Source: Bryopsis sp. KO-2023
Lineage: Eukaryota; Chlorophyta; Ulvophyceae; Bryopsidales; Bryopsidaceae
Direction: 5' to 3'
NCBI GenBank assembly: GCA_030272585.1
Contig: BSYQ01000011.1
Coordinates: 2,046,001 to 2,110,000, forward strand
DNA length: 64,000 nt
This document shows positions 22,497 to 34,602 of this stretch, one piece after another. A model generated the notes under the pieces. It was not told the origin of the DNA and searched no databases. It saw nothing but the letters and a program-made list of their open reading frames with translations. Every line of letters starts with the position of its first letter. Within the stretch, counting starts at the first letter, position 1. Position numbers and translations under genes: made by a program.

Positions 22497-24914
22497 TCAC
22501 CGTCTCCTGGACGCCAACTCAACAGAATCCATGAATGACACTTTAACAAACACCGTCGCCAAGGGTATGACCTCCCCAGTTTCTCTGCACAGCTGAACAT
22601 GGCGGTAACCAGGTAGGAGATTGCTGATCCTGAACGAGGCTTGCCCCAAGAAATCGTCGAAAGTGGTGCTGTCTTTGTCCATCACTCGAAACTGCACCAT
22701 GGCCAAGTCTCTGTCGATCAAATTGAAGGCGAAAGTTTGATTCCATTGAGGGTTGAACCCGTTGTCTTGCACATGCTTGGTACGCTCTTTCTCGCAATCG
22801 CTGCTGACCCCCCCAGGGTAAACCTCGATAATGACATAAGGATCGACGATGTCTCTGCTGTCGGTTTCGTCCAAGGGCAGCCTCTGCCCAGAGATCACCT
22901 GGATGACTAATTTCGTATCCGGCTTTTGCTGAGGGGTGGGGTACCATCCAGGAGCCTGAAGTTTGGGGGGTTTCAAAACATAACCACACCCTCCGTTGTC
23001 TTTGAACAAAGCCCGGTTAAACTGCATCCCTTCGTCGCTGGTTTGCTGATTGAGGGCCACCAGCTGACACCCGTAAGTCCAGTAAACCCTGGGATCGTAA
23101 TTGGTGGAAGTAACCCTCGCACCCGCCGGGTAAATCCTGGTGAGATGCCCTTGAACGAAGGCCACCAAGTCTTTTGGGTGGCTGTCGGCTAGTTTCATGA
23201 ACCCGGATTCACTCTTGGAGGTGGTGGCGGTGGAAGCTATGTCGACATCTTCCGCTTTGCACTTGGTTTTGGTGTTTACGAGGTTTATGATCTTGGCGTA
23301 ATCCTCGGAATAATCGCCCGAGGGGGGGCTCTCCTCACCGGAATCAGCACCGCTGTCGTCACTTGCCCCACTGCCATCAGTGGCTTAAAAAAAAAAAATC
23401 AAAAAAGCACACATCAGAATCGGGTTCTGCGAACGATTCACGTGTTGAATCCATGCAGCTTCTTAGCGTCGGGAACAAAAGATTTCACTTCCCCAACTTT
23501 TTTGTTGCTTTATATATCTTATTGCTTTGTTTTGTTTTTGCCTACCTTGCCCAGTGGCCTCCTTTCGTTTCGGTTTCTTCGATCGAATCAGTATTTTCCC
23601 CTTCAAGTGTTCGGGCGACAACAGATCCATCAGGGGCTCCGACAGCAGGTAGCCCCCCAGCTCCTCCCTCATGATCGCAGCCATTCGAGTTTGCTGAGCC
23701 GGGCTGCAATGATTTTCAATGTTAATGATAACGGGGTATTCGCTCTTTGCGAAAGCATACTTTCCGATCGATCTAATGACGTCTTGGAAGGAAACCTTGG
23801 AGGTGAGGGTGTGGCCGTGGTAAACCACCGGCTCACCCTCGTCCCCATCCCAGGAATCGACCTCCACACACCGGCAGCCCTCCTGCAGCCGACGAATGTA
23901 GCCCTCGATGGAGCTTTCCCCCACCAATTGGTCCCCCAGGAGGTAGGTGTTGTGTGATGAATTGATCCAGTAGTCTGACAGGGCTTGTTTCATTGATTGG
24001 TAGACTTTCCCCGTTTGATCGCTGTTTTCGACCCCAAGGACGCCCACATATTCGCAGAAGCCGTCCAACGACAGAGCTTTTTCCCGCCCGTTTTGGTTGG
24101 TGTCGAATTCTGGACATGGGCCCCGCCCGCCCTGACAGTCAGACATGAAGGCTTTGAATTCTGTCTCCGTCATAAAGTCGTCCCTCGCTGCATACTTCGA
24201 AAATATGACGACCAGGTCATCTCGACGCGCGAGTTTGCGATACAGGTTGCGGAACTCCGGAAACTCCAGCACGCTCCCGTCGCCGCCGACGTCCGCATGT
24301 CGACAGAGCGCTTTGACCTCCTTTTTCGTGAGCTGGATGTTCAAAGACTTGAGGACATCCATGATCTCGTCGCTGTCCAGCAACCCGTTCATGTTGCTGT
24401 CCGCTGCGTCGAACGCAGACCGCAAAAACTGGTTTTCGGAGTCGTGGGAGCCCATGTTGTCGACAATGTATTGCAAGTCCTGCGTCCACGTGGCGAACTG
24501 CTCGGGGCCCTCGCACACCAAGTCCAAAGTTTTGAATTTCGGTCCATGGATTACCGAAAAGGACAGCTCCTCCCGAGACCTCAACGCCCCGTTGCTCTCT
24601 TTGAACGTCTTCGTCGATTGCCCTTTCCGAATCTCCTTCACGGTGGACAGCGGAATTCTGATCATCTTTCTGGTGCGCACTTTGTTTTTCTTTCGTCGGC
24701 AGCACACCATAATCCCCGTCTCGACGTTCACCCGCACTTCGACTTGTTTAAGTTTCCTCCGGTTGGCGTCCCAGCGGTCCATTTGAGATCCCGGTTGCAA
24801 CGCATCCTTCAGCACCTGTTCGAAACCCGATTTTTTGATATCCAAGCTTCTATCGACGAAATCGTCGGGGGCCGAGGCCCCCGCCCCCACCATGGACCTG
24901 AATCGCTTCCACAT
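22497..24914 (-). CDS. Phosphoinositide-specific phospholipase C (delta-like), about 751 aa
   Basis: Two exons (to 23546, then 23383-22497) join in phase. From the ATG at 24914 the order is a PH-like domain, an EF-hand lobe (DAADSNMNGLLDSDE), catalytic X box (SSHNTYLLGDQ, GCRCVEVDSWDG, VVYHGHTLTSK), a short acidic linker, Y box (YWTYGCQLVALNQQT, GGCGYVLKP) and a C2 domain (KLVIQVISGQRLP, DPYVIIEVYPGG). The catalytic histidines and E/D pair equivalent to PLC-delta1 H311, E341, D343 and H356 are all present. It should cleave PIP2 to IP3 and diacylglycerol in a calcium-dependent way at membranes. This layout is animal/protist-like, since plant PLCs lack a PH domain. The frame stays open above the ATG, so an upstream exon is possible. 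Confidence 0.93.
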
Positions 24915-25379
24915 CCTCGACAAAGGGGGGCACCAACAAAGGTGGTCGAACCCACTGGGGGAAAAAACAGAAAACGAATCAAAAGACTAGCTGCTGTGTC
25001 AGGAGGATCGACCCTCGACAAGGGTACAGAGTTTAGCGGTCGGGCGCGACAGAGGTCCGCTGGCTACGGCAAAAAACGCTGCCAAAGAAAAAGACAGACA
25101 AGAGAACAGCAGATAAAAGAGTGACGTGTGAGGTCGACCCCGTGACGACGCCGCGGGCTGAAATTATATCCAAGGGAGATTGCTGTTCCAAAAACAAAAC
25201 GGCACCTTGTAGGGAAGTAGTTCGCGCAACGGGGTAGGGATGTTGGAGCCGAAATCTCCCTCAAAACCAAGTTACATTGGAATCGGGGTTTTGTTCTGCA
25301 GCGCGTGTTGAGGTTTCTGTGGCAAAGGCAGTGCAGTAGAGAGGGAAAAAGAAAAAACTAGTGTGGGCGGCTAAAGGTG

Positions 25380-25962
25380 TTACGTCTCCGCAAACCCAAC
25401 AAAAGGGACTGACCAGCACTGCCCATCCTCGCTGAGCTCGTCGTCGTACAAGTGACGAGGAAATTGATAACTTTCATAGTTGTGCTCCACCAGCAATGGC
25501 CTGCAACACAGTTGAAATTGAGAAATTCATGATCGATTTTTCTTTTTTCTTTTTTGGGGAGGATGGAAGATGTACTCTGGATGTGAATCTACCCTTATTT
25601 TTTCCCCTTCCCTCCCCCCCCCCAAAAAAAAAAATGAAAAAGATAATAAATATATATATCATTGACAGAAAAAATGCGGCATGATGACATATTCCCAATG
25701 TGGATTGGCTGCATGTGGTTTTAAGCCTTTATGCAACGTACATTATATTTAAAAAAAATGCTAAAAATAGGTGTCATTGTGTGTTTAAAGACAAAAAAAA
25801 AAAAGATCTTTCTTTCTTTCTTTTCTTTTTTATTCCAGATATCTAATACAAGATCGGATCATGCGACAAAAAAAATAAAGAAAAGAAATCGATTCTGAAA
25901 AGGTTTTTAAAGGTCCATAACTTACTCAGCAGACTGATCATCGACTTTTGAGTGTCTGAGGC
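25380..25962 (-). CDS. 3' exons of an unidentified gene
   Basis: Two exons with good splice sites (25962-25926 and 25500-25380, stop TAA) join to encode LRHSKVDDQSAEPLLVEHN followed by an acidic DDELSEDGQCW tail. Candidate upstream exons lie near 26801-26763 (IWDFISSAVHTNQ) and 26660-26610 but could not be joined with certainty. No family was recognised. Confidence 0.35.
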
Positions 25963-26971
25963 CTGCAAATATCAAAATCAAAAAAATTAGCTGTTGATTG
26001 AATGGATCGATATTCCATTGACAACTCCAAAAAAGATAAGAAAACAGATTGCACCTATAACAACATGCGGAAATTTTTCTTTTTTTGGTGAAAAATGCTT
26101 TCAACAATTTTTAAACGATGGGGAAATCGTTTGCGTCGAGAGTATCAAAAAATAATTAAGAAAACTGCGTATTCATTGCTCCACTCTCCTTCGGTAAATT
26201 TAGCTGTTTTTTTTTGTTGTTTTTTTTCGGGCAGACAGAAATACGTACCATTCATTATTGGTTGCATTGGTGGTTCGGAAAGCAAAAAAAAAAAAAAAAA
26301 CAGTTTTTTCTCCACAGCAGTCACCTGCTTGCTTAACACACTGTTTTTAATACAAACTCGAAAACGAAACATCGAATCTTTGGTCGAATCTTTTTCCAGA
26401 TTCTCAGATTATTCAGAAGGGGGCGCCATTGAATATTGATTCAAAAGAAACTTGAATCCAAAAAAAAAATGCAGAAAAAAAATCAAAAAAAAAGCAATGC
26501 AATGGGGCTTGTTCGTGGTTTGTGATTTATGCTGAGTGGGTGCATTCTTCACAAATAAAATTAATCTGCAGCTATTTTCAGCAACTCCACAAACACCACA
26601 TACATATTACCAAAAATTGGATCCAGAGGATAGGCCACGGCTTTCCTGAACTAAATCCTGTCAACTTTTTGTTTCTCATTTTTCTCCTACTCAAAACTCT
26701 GCTCAAAATGGGAAAAAAAAAATAGCGAAAAGAAGTTACTCCTCCCGATTTCACCACCTGATTGGTATGGACAGCTGAGGAAATGAAATCCCAGATCTGC
26801 AGGAGCACAATAAGAATCAAAATTCAACCATCGTGCCCTCCAGAAAACGAACAAATTGCACACGCTCTCCCGAAAGTAAAATATCACACAGATACTGTTG
26901 AAAAAGCCTAAAACCTGAACGCTGTGCATCGCAAGAAAACCAGGAAAACAGGAAACCTAACAACGCATAAA

Positions 26972-27220
26972 ATGGAAGTTTCTTCCCCAATTTCGGAGCA
27001 ACGGGACGAAAAACTGAGGCAGAGTGACTCGCTGTCGCAAGAGGAATATATATCCAACCCCAACAGAAGCCTCACCGCTTTGCGCCGTCGAGTGAACAAA
27101 TATCTCAACGTTGATTACACACACGCAAGGCGACAGTTTCGCAGTTCAGGTTTCTCGAGTTTGTACAATATCCTGGTCAGTCCCCCCAACTCTCAGGCTT
27201 TGTTGAAGTTCGAACAGTGA
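26972..27220 (+). CDS. Hypothetical 82-aa ORF
   Basis: Opens at ATG 26972 with MEVSSPISEQRDEKLRQS and is Ser/Arg-rich, with an SLTALRRRVNKYLNVDY stretch. It is a single exon with no recognised domain. It could equally be a chance ORF. Confidence 0.3.
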   Translation: MEVSSPISEQRDEKLRQSDSLSQEEYISNPNRSLTALRRRVNKYLNVDYTHARRQFRSSGFSSLYNILVSPPNSQALLKFEQ

Positions 27221-28963
27221 GAGGGACATGTCAAGGTGGCCCAGGTGGGGTGATGTCTTCGGCCAGTCACATCGAGGTGTGCGAGAGGGGTAAAATCCGT
27301 TTAAATTCTGCACTGATTGGATTATTCTGTTTCGCGCTTCGGCGTTAACGCCAATATCCTGCGCTTCTGTGGTGGTGTAGTTTCAGAAAGACATATTTTC
27401 AGGAAGGAGCGGAAGGAGGGGCCAAAGTCAAGAAATTAAGAAACAAGCTGGAAATGGGCGGTTAGTGAAAAACATACTCCAACCCTAAACCCATCCGCCC
27501 CGTGCTGCAACTTAATCAGCAGCAACAGCAATTGCTTGCGCAAGCCAGAAAAATGAAAAAATGAAAAAATGAAATACATCACTCAAAAACTTCACAGATA
27601 GAAACGGAAAAAGTACTGCAACCTGGAACAGGGCTCTTGCAGCAGAAACAGTATCCGTTTTCTGAACCCTAAACCCTAAATTCCCGCTGGGCAAAACCCA
27701 GGTTTTGTTTTTTTACCCCTCCAGACGCCACTGACCCCTCGTGTCGAGTTCCTTATGGGAAATATCGCTTTAGGGACTTGACTTTACGCAGTTTAGAGGC
27801 CCATAAAATGTTGGACATTTATCCATTCGCATGGATTGCTGCGTGCTCTCTGAAAAGCACTTCAAAGTACTTGAAAAATTTGCAACATCCTTGCACACGA
27901 TAAGCGGCGTGTTGCTTATCGATCGTTTATGACACATGAAATAGATATGCCCGGTGCATCCCAACACACATGTGGTTAAAAACTTGGCACTTCAATTGCC
28001 GCCGATCGAGACACAAAAACGTGACGAGGCAAAAACTACTGCAGCTAACACTTCCCAACCTCTCACTTTTGTAAAACTCAGAAATTTCATTTGATTCGTT
28101 TGACCGTTATTGTTGCTTTTCGTTTAGCTAGTACTGGTCTGTGGTGTTGAACCATCACATTTGTACACCAGTGGAAAGGATAAAGGAAGATAACACTTAC
28201 GTTCCTTTTCTAAGTATGTCAGACCACAAAGCACAGTTGTTCCACAGGGGCTGATTAGAGAGAGGGAAATTTAGATGAGAAGTGATCGAAAGGGGGATGC
28301 GAACCGGCAGTTTTGCCAGAAACTGGAAAAGGATTCCTCTTCTTTAGGGGGAAGAGGAAGGAAACAATATACACAGTGTAAAGACTGAAAGCGACCTCCG
28401 CTTTCTTTTCCCGAACGAGCGAGCCACTAACGCTCACTGTCCCCGACTTGACCTGATCCGACCTTGCATTCCGTGGATCAGCAGAAATGGCGAGGCACAC
28501 TGTGCCGTTGTTCAAAGGGGTCGCCTTGCGTTTCGAATGTATAAGGCTGCAGAGTGCTCGAATTCGAGAATTTTTAAGTACTCCCAATTTTTCGTGAAAG
28601 GATCACAGGACGACTCCTGCACGAACCCCAGATCATCAAGAAATTGAAAGCAAAAAAGAGGAGATAACCTCCAATAATATTGTGCTCTACGGAGAACGTT
28701 GGGAAACACACATGGTGCATCACGGCAGACTTCATGAGCTGTGAAACTCTGGAATATCTTCTCTCGTAGGCAAGATTCTGAACCCAGGAGCAAGCTGCCC
28801 TTGTGACTCAGAATTGAGTTTCCTTGTGTGAAAGTGTGAATCTGTGAAAGTGTGAATTAGCGAAAGTGTTTCCTTGTGGCTTCCGTGATGGGGTGTGGCC
28901 ATACATAAAGCCACCAAAAACGTCATCACACTACGAGGAACGAACTACAGAAACAAGCGGAGA
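27221..28963. other. Gene-free spacer with short telomere-like traces
   Basis: AACCCTAAAC occurs near 27.48 kb and AACCCTAAACCCTAAA near 27.66 kb. Tandem GTGAAAGTGTGAAT-like units lie at about 28.83-28.87 kb. No convincing coding exon was found. Confidence 0.5.
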
Positions 28964-29968
28964 ATGGTCGCCAACCTGAACAAAAAAACAGTCTTTATCC
29001 TGTCGCTTCTGGCGATGGGTTGCTCCGGTCGAGATAGGGAAGAAGCCACTTGCGGTGCGACTCCTATATCACGAGACATAAGGCACATACGTTGGCGACC
29101 ACACATCTTGCATCGACTCGGGATACCTGTTTCTCTGTGTCTTTCACCCACAAAGCATCCACTGGGTTTACAATGAGGGACAGACTCCTTAGCTGAGTTT
29201 CCCCGCCTGTTGCGGAAATTCTGCTTCGCGTGTGCACTGTGTCTCGTATCGTTGTTGTTTTACTAACTTCGTTCCGGGCAAATGAGGCAGCTACCCTCTT
29301 AGGAAAACTCCAATCGTTTGGTAATATACGTCGGTTTCTTCAGGCATTGAACGAGCGGGTACCGAAGATGTGAGGATCTTTCTCACCAACCTGGACAATG
29401 GTGCTCTTGCTGGTGCCCCAAATAGCTTCGACGTTGTGTGGGGATCGCTTTCAGGGTGAGTTAAAGCGTGTTTCGATTTTGCGACGACTACGTTCAAGAA
29501 GTACTTGGTCAATATTTGTCTGACTCTCCTCATGGTGATTGCAGCTTCGATTTCTTGAACCTGGTTTCCCTTCGAGACCTCACCGACGGCACGAGGGCAT
29601 ACTTCGCACCAGACGGGATGTCTAGTGGAGAAAACGCTTGCGAGGTTACGGAGACTTTCCTTCCTGTAGTAGCAGCAACAACGAAAGGTGGGACCGAAGA
29701 CAATTGTGATTTTCGTTTGATTTTCAGCAACCTGAGCTCACTGTTCATGAGAACAGACAATTTAGTTGTCGTTTGCCGTTTGCCGACCCGTGTTCAGGCA
29801 GAAAGTGCTGTTTGCGACAAGAAAAACAATTGGAAATGCCCACCCAACACATGGGTGCTGGCAGCGCTGTCACAGGACGGTCCTAAGGAGCGAGAGCTGA
29901 GAAAATTTTGCGATTCGCCAGCACTGCGTTTAAAAGAAAAGGAATGGCGCCTCGTATCGTCGTGGTGA
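28964..29968 (+). CDS. Predicted secreted protein of unknown function, 208 aa, 3 exons
   Basis: Exons 28964-29054, 29344-29455 and 29545-29968 join to 627 nt. Residues 1-20 look like a signal peptide (basic start, then KKTVFILSLLAMGCS). The mature part contains GTEDVRIFLTNLDNGAL, SFDVVWGSLSGF, GTRAYFAPDG, CDFRLIFSNLSSLF and several cysteines. I do not recognise the family. Export is inferred from the N-terminus only, and the first intron is the least certain join. Confidence 0.55.
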
Positions 29969-31662
29969 GATGCGATCAGTATGGGTGCTGAAGTTTGGGG
30001 TGACTGAGAGTTCCCCAGCAACGTCTTTTCTCGTGGAAAGAGCTCTTTTTTTTTCTCGGCCCAGGTCACCCTGACCTCCATAATTTCCGCTTACGGTTTT
30101 ACACCACTTGGTGCCTGCGCGAACAACTTGAGAGTCGGGCGTACGGATGAAGACACTGATAATAGTTTTCTGAACAAACAACTTCGTCTCGAATGTAGTC
30201 GTTGTGCGGGAAAACAGGGGCCCACGTGAAACAGCCGCTGAAACGTTCCAGCTTGCCTCTCCTAGAAGGGTGTTTTCTTTAAGTTTTCCTACAAACATCG
30301 GCACCGCAACGCACTGTGCGCACCTGTTTTCTCCAATGACCTTTTTTTGGTCCATCGCAGGGCGTAAGATTCTCAGCAGCGGTCCTTGCTTTCCCACGTT
30401 GGGCTGCGGCCCAAGGGCTTCTTCTTCTTTTTCTCCATCTTCTTCTGCAAACGACACTGGAAGAGATGGAGGTAGGAAACGCGTTGGGCTGACCCTGTGC
30501 ATCCAAGAGTGCTGCTCCAGCTTTTTCGTGGCGCCTGGATTGGCATCAGAGCTTTTTGAACTTGGACAAAGAAGGTGAGGATATATCACGGTTGGGAGGT
30601 TAGCCGGGCTGGTCTATTGGATGGTGGCTGTGCTACAGAGGATGTCGTCCTCCAAGCTGTAAGCATTTCCTTTAGGAACCCAGAAGAAACAAAACGTAAA
30701 ACATGCCACGTCCCTTGATTAGAGAAGCGCCGCAGACAAGAATTTCCCTTCTTTAGCCGTCGCAGGGTGGTGCATGAGTTTCATGCCAGAGTTGACCAAC
30801 CCCCGCTTTGTCGTGTTCCAGGTGCGATTCTTTCGGGTAAAGGAGTCGAGACATCACAAGAGCACACACCACACAGTGTGTCAACCAAACGGAACGATTC
30901 ACAGTGGAAATTTTTTGGGGGGGGGTGGGGGGTGTACGAACCCACGTTGGGATTTTTTTTTCTTTCGAACTTCTGGCGACCTCAGGGTATTGCGAACTGA
31001 GAGAACTTGTTTTTCTTCTTTTTGAGCGGGTTGTGGAGCAAATGCACTTCAACGAAAACATGCAGAAAGACTATGGGTAGATTGTGTGGGTGCTATTAGA
31101 AATGACCTCAAGGTCGTTGCTTTTCGGGTCCAGCCGCAGAGCAGGTACACTTTTTTAAACAGGTTTTTCAACTGTAATGACTTAACTTCATAGTTGGCAT
31201 GTGTTGGGCGGGCACCCCACCCCACTGTGCTGCAGGGTGGTTTCAAGTGTCAGAAAACTGAGCCCGCGGTTTCCTTGAAAAGTTTTTCGAAAGCTGGTGG
31301 CTTCATAGTTTCCTTTTTCTTTTTTCATTCCCACCCACTTGTTTTGAAATAATGCGTGAGGGTATTATGTTAAATTGGCTGACTCGGCTTGGCTGCTTTT
31401 CCACATCGATTCCAAGAGCTGCCATCTACATTCCCACAGCTTGGACCACCCCCAAAACCAAAACTAGCTACAACAATTAAACAATCCTCGAAGAAGACCA
31501 CCTCCAGTTCATTTTAGAAAAAGGTCCTTACGGCCATCACAGAACCCCCTCTCCCCACCCCACCCCCCCTCTCCTAAGCAGAAAAAAAAAACAAACAAGA
31601 ATAACATCGCTCAGGAAAACGGAGTCATGCAAGCTTTGACCTCCATGGTTGCTTTTTTTAAA
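29969..31662. other. Gene-free or unresolved spacer
   Basis: Both strands contain moderately long open frames (for example minus 30589-29930). None shows a recognisable domain or a consistent exon chain. A short segment near 30.77-30.82 kb ending before GTGCGA could be an exon. I leave the region unannotated. Confidence 0.4.
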
Positions 31663-34287
31663 TCAACGCTTTCCTTTTTTCCTTCCAGCTTTGGACCTCC
31701 TGTTCTTCGCGTCGCCCCCCGCCTTCTGTTTCTTTTTTCCCTCCCCAGACCCACCTTCGATAGCATTCCTCAACTTCTGGCTGTGTCTCTGTTTCCTTTT
31801 TTCGGCCTCCATCTTGGAAATGGCCCTGCCCACATCCAGAACCTCATCGGATTTTTCTCGAACCATTTTGTTCGCCATTTTCGACAGCAAGGCCTGTTCT
31901 TGGGCCGGGGCCCCGGCCCCGACGATCTTCCTCTTTTTGGAAACATGGGTCCTTTCCCCGTCGCCTTCCCCTCTCACTTGTCGGTCGAATTTCCCCATGG
32001 ATGCCGTCGAAAGACCAGCTGCCAGCGAGGCCTCCACCATCTGATAATCAATAAAACATATACACCTTTCAGACCTCGAGTGATATGGCTTTCATTTTTT
32101 TTTTCCCTGAAGAACATTTTTTTCCATCTTTTAAGGGGGTGGGTGGGGGAGGGATTCGTTTCTCAAAAAAAAAGCCTACCTCTTTTCGCAGCTGTTTTCT
32201 CTTGAGAGGGTTGCCTCGACCATGTTCGGGCAAACCTGTGGTCAACCTTACGTTGGCAGGGACCCTCTGCCCCTTTTTCAAAGCAGTTTTCACATTCTTT
32301 GTTTCTCGATCGTGTTGGCGAGACACTCGGCCCTTTACCTCCTCTTCCATTTTCGTGAAAGGGTCGTCACCAACCTGCCCAAGATTAAAAAAAAAGAAGA
32401 AAAAGCATTAATAAACTACATAAAAAAAAGAGAAAAACGCACACACACAAGCAGACGCTATTTGAGTTCAGACAACCTCCCAAAAGTTGGAGGACCATTC
32501 AAAATCAACCAGATAGAAAAAAACCCAAAAACACCATGGTGAACTAGCCATACCAACCCATATTTGACTGATGCGGTCTGGACCAATTTCAAAATAAGGC
32601 AAAAAAAAAAAAAATATGACATAAACGTAGAGAAATTCCATTGATTCGTGAACGAAAAAGTTAAAAATTTGGTGAGATGGATGGGGCGACCTAACACAAA
32701 ATGAATAAATATCTTCAAGAATAGAACAATTCAAATCGGGTCAGTAACACATATATTCTGAAAATACAAACATCACCCTGTCGACCGCCGCCCCTCGATA
32801 CATTTTTATTCACAATATTGTTTTGTTGTTTTTCAAAATTTATGATTTTTTCTTCAACTTGTTTTTTTTTTGAATTTCAATTTCTTCCTGGAAACAAAAC
32901 TGAACAAAAAGGTCTCCATATTTAGCAGGCCTCTACCTTGTCTGTCGCTTTTGCCTCAATGACATGAATATCATTTGGATCGTTAACTCTCTTGTAACCA
33001 AATCGCCTCCTCCATTCACCGACAGACTCATCCCAGACCATCTTTTCCTTTTTCCTCTTTTGAATTCCCTTTCTTTGGGCGAAAGACTCCCATCTGGTCA
33101 TTTCCTTGGGCTTCGGCATAGGTTTATGCCTGTTGAGGGGGAAAAAAAAAAAAACATTTAAAAAAAGAAAAAAAAAACATATCACAAATTTGAAAAAAAA
33201 AAGTATCGACAAAGAGCAAACCCATTAGTGTTTGAAACAAAAAAAAAGAACCTGCAACATAAAACTAATGTCCAAAACAGCCTGTTTGCTTCCAGTTTTT
33301 TGTTTCGCTTTTCAACCCATCAATAAGGATTTCCCTAGTTTGCTTGCCTTTTGAATTGGTTCCACTCACCTCCCTTTCCAGCCCCCCCCCCACCCCCCCC
33401 CCCAAAAAAAAAGGAAAGGAAACGGAAAACAAAACGAAACAAAAGAAAGCCGAACAGACAAGGACAATGAAGCCTCCTAAATTAAGCGAAAAATAAAGCC
33501 TGAATCATTTTTGGCCGGATTGGAATGAAGAAAAAGCTTTTTTTTTTGGTTCGTGGAGTCAAAACAGTAACATTAGCTTTGATGTTTGATCCATTGCTTG
33601 GCTAGCCAACCTTGGAGCAGGGTGAGTGGGTTCTGGCAATTCCAAAACTCTGCCCTCCTTGTCGGGGTGAGAAGAAAGCGAGCATAATTTTGCTACCAAG
33701 GATTCGGTGATTTCGGAGGCCACTTGGGCACACACTGCCTCCATGTCTGTCTCGAAGGGCTCCGGGTCCACAGGGGCTGGATCGAAAGCGAGCAAATTCC
33801 CCAAATCGAATTGCAAATCTCGACCATGAGGATCCCTGCTTTCGAGAGTCGGAAAAAGATTCACGCAAAATCGGAAAAGTGGTTCAGTCAAATTACTCGT
33901 TGCGATTGTGTGAAAAAAAATAACAAATCATAACAAATCGTGATGATTTGCCTTTGTGGGTAAAGCATATATGCACACAGGCTTACATGCGAAAAATAAA
34001 AAAATACAAAATAAAACGGAGCTCTCTGGATGGTTTGAAGTTTTTTTTGGAATACAGGTGGCATAATTGATGAGGTAAAACAATGCCTCTCTGTTTTTCC
34101 TCAATCTTTTCCTGAGTTGCATTTCCTCCAAGGGTTAAACGATATTCAAGGATGAATTGAAAAAAAAAAGTGAATTTGAAGAAAAAATAACCGTGAAAAA
34201 AAAAACAAAAACGAACCCGCCCAAGTCGCCGCCACCTCCCAAGTCCTCCAAAGTCACAACGACGGGCTCCGAACTCGGGTGCTCCAT
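31663..34287 (-). CDS. RRS1: Ribosome biogenesis regulatory protein RRS1 homolog
   Basis: Certain exons are one ending at 33611, then 33129-32937, 32374-32180 and 32040-31663. They encode the RRS1 signatures [72 protein letters not shown] and the late [14 protein letters not shown] before a basic Lys/Arg tail. RRS1 works with RPF2 to recruit the 5S RNP to pre-60S particles in the nucleolus. The proposed start is ATG 34287 ([11 protein letters not shown]), followed by a small exon ending [11 protein letters not shown] near 34.09 kb. These 5' joins are tentative. The gene is divergent from PRP18. Confidence 0.9.
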
Positions 34288-34602
34288 TCTTGTTTCTGTT
34301 TTTTTCTTTCCCCAAGCCCCGCCTTCAACGCAGAATAGCGAATACCCCTTTTCGGTAAAAAAGAAAAGAAAGAGAACTGTTTTGCCAGCAATCCGGCTTG
34401 AAATCTCGCACAGAATGTGCCCCGTCATGTACTAAAAATAGATTCTTGTCTGGTCGAATCCAAGGCGAATTTGCGTTCTTTCAGGATAAATCTGTCCTGC
34501 TTCCGGAAGAGAGAAAAAAAAAACCAAAAAAAAAAGAGCACAGAAGATATTGGTTCTGATTTTTATGGTATTTTTTCCCGGAAGGGAGGAGGGGGCGTTG
34601 CG
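34288..34602. promoter_or_regulatory. Shared RRS1/PRP18 spacer, probable bidirectional promoter
   Basis: Only 315 bp separate the proposed RRS1 ATG (minus, 34287) from the PRP18 ATG (plus, 34603). The interval must hold both 5' UTRs and start regions. No TATA box stands out. The pairing of a ribosome-assembly and a splicing gene suggests co-expression, which is inference. Confidence 0.55.

Noticed and set aside
23997..25124. 375-codon plus-strand ORF opposite phospholipase C
   Set aside because: Antisense shadow of a well-supported PLC coding exon.
29930..30589. 219-codon minus-strand ORF
   Set aside because: Overlaps the end of the secreted-protein gene, begins without a clear ATG context and shows no domain.
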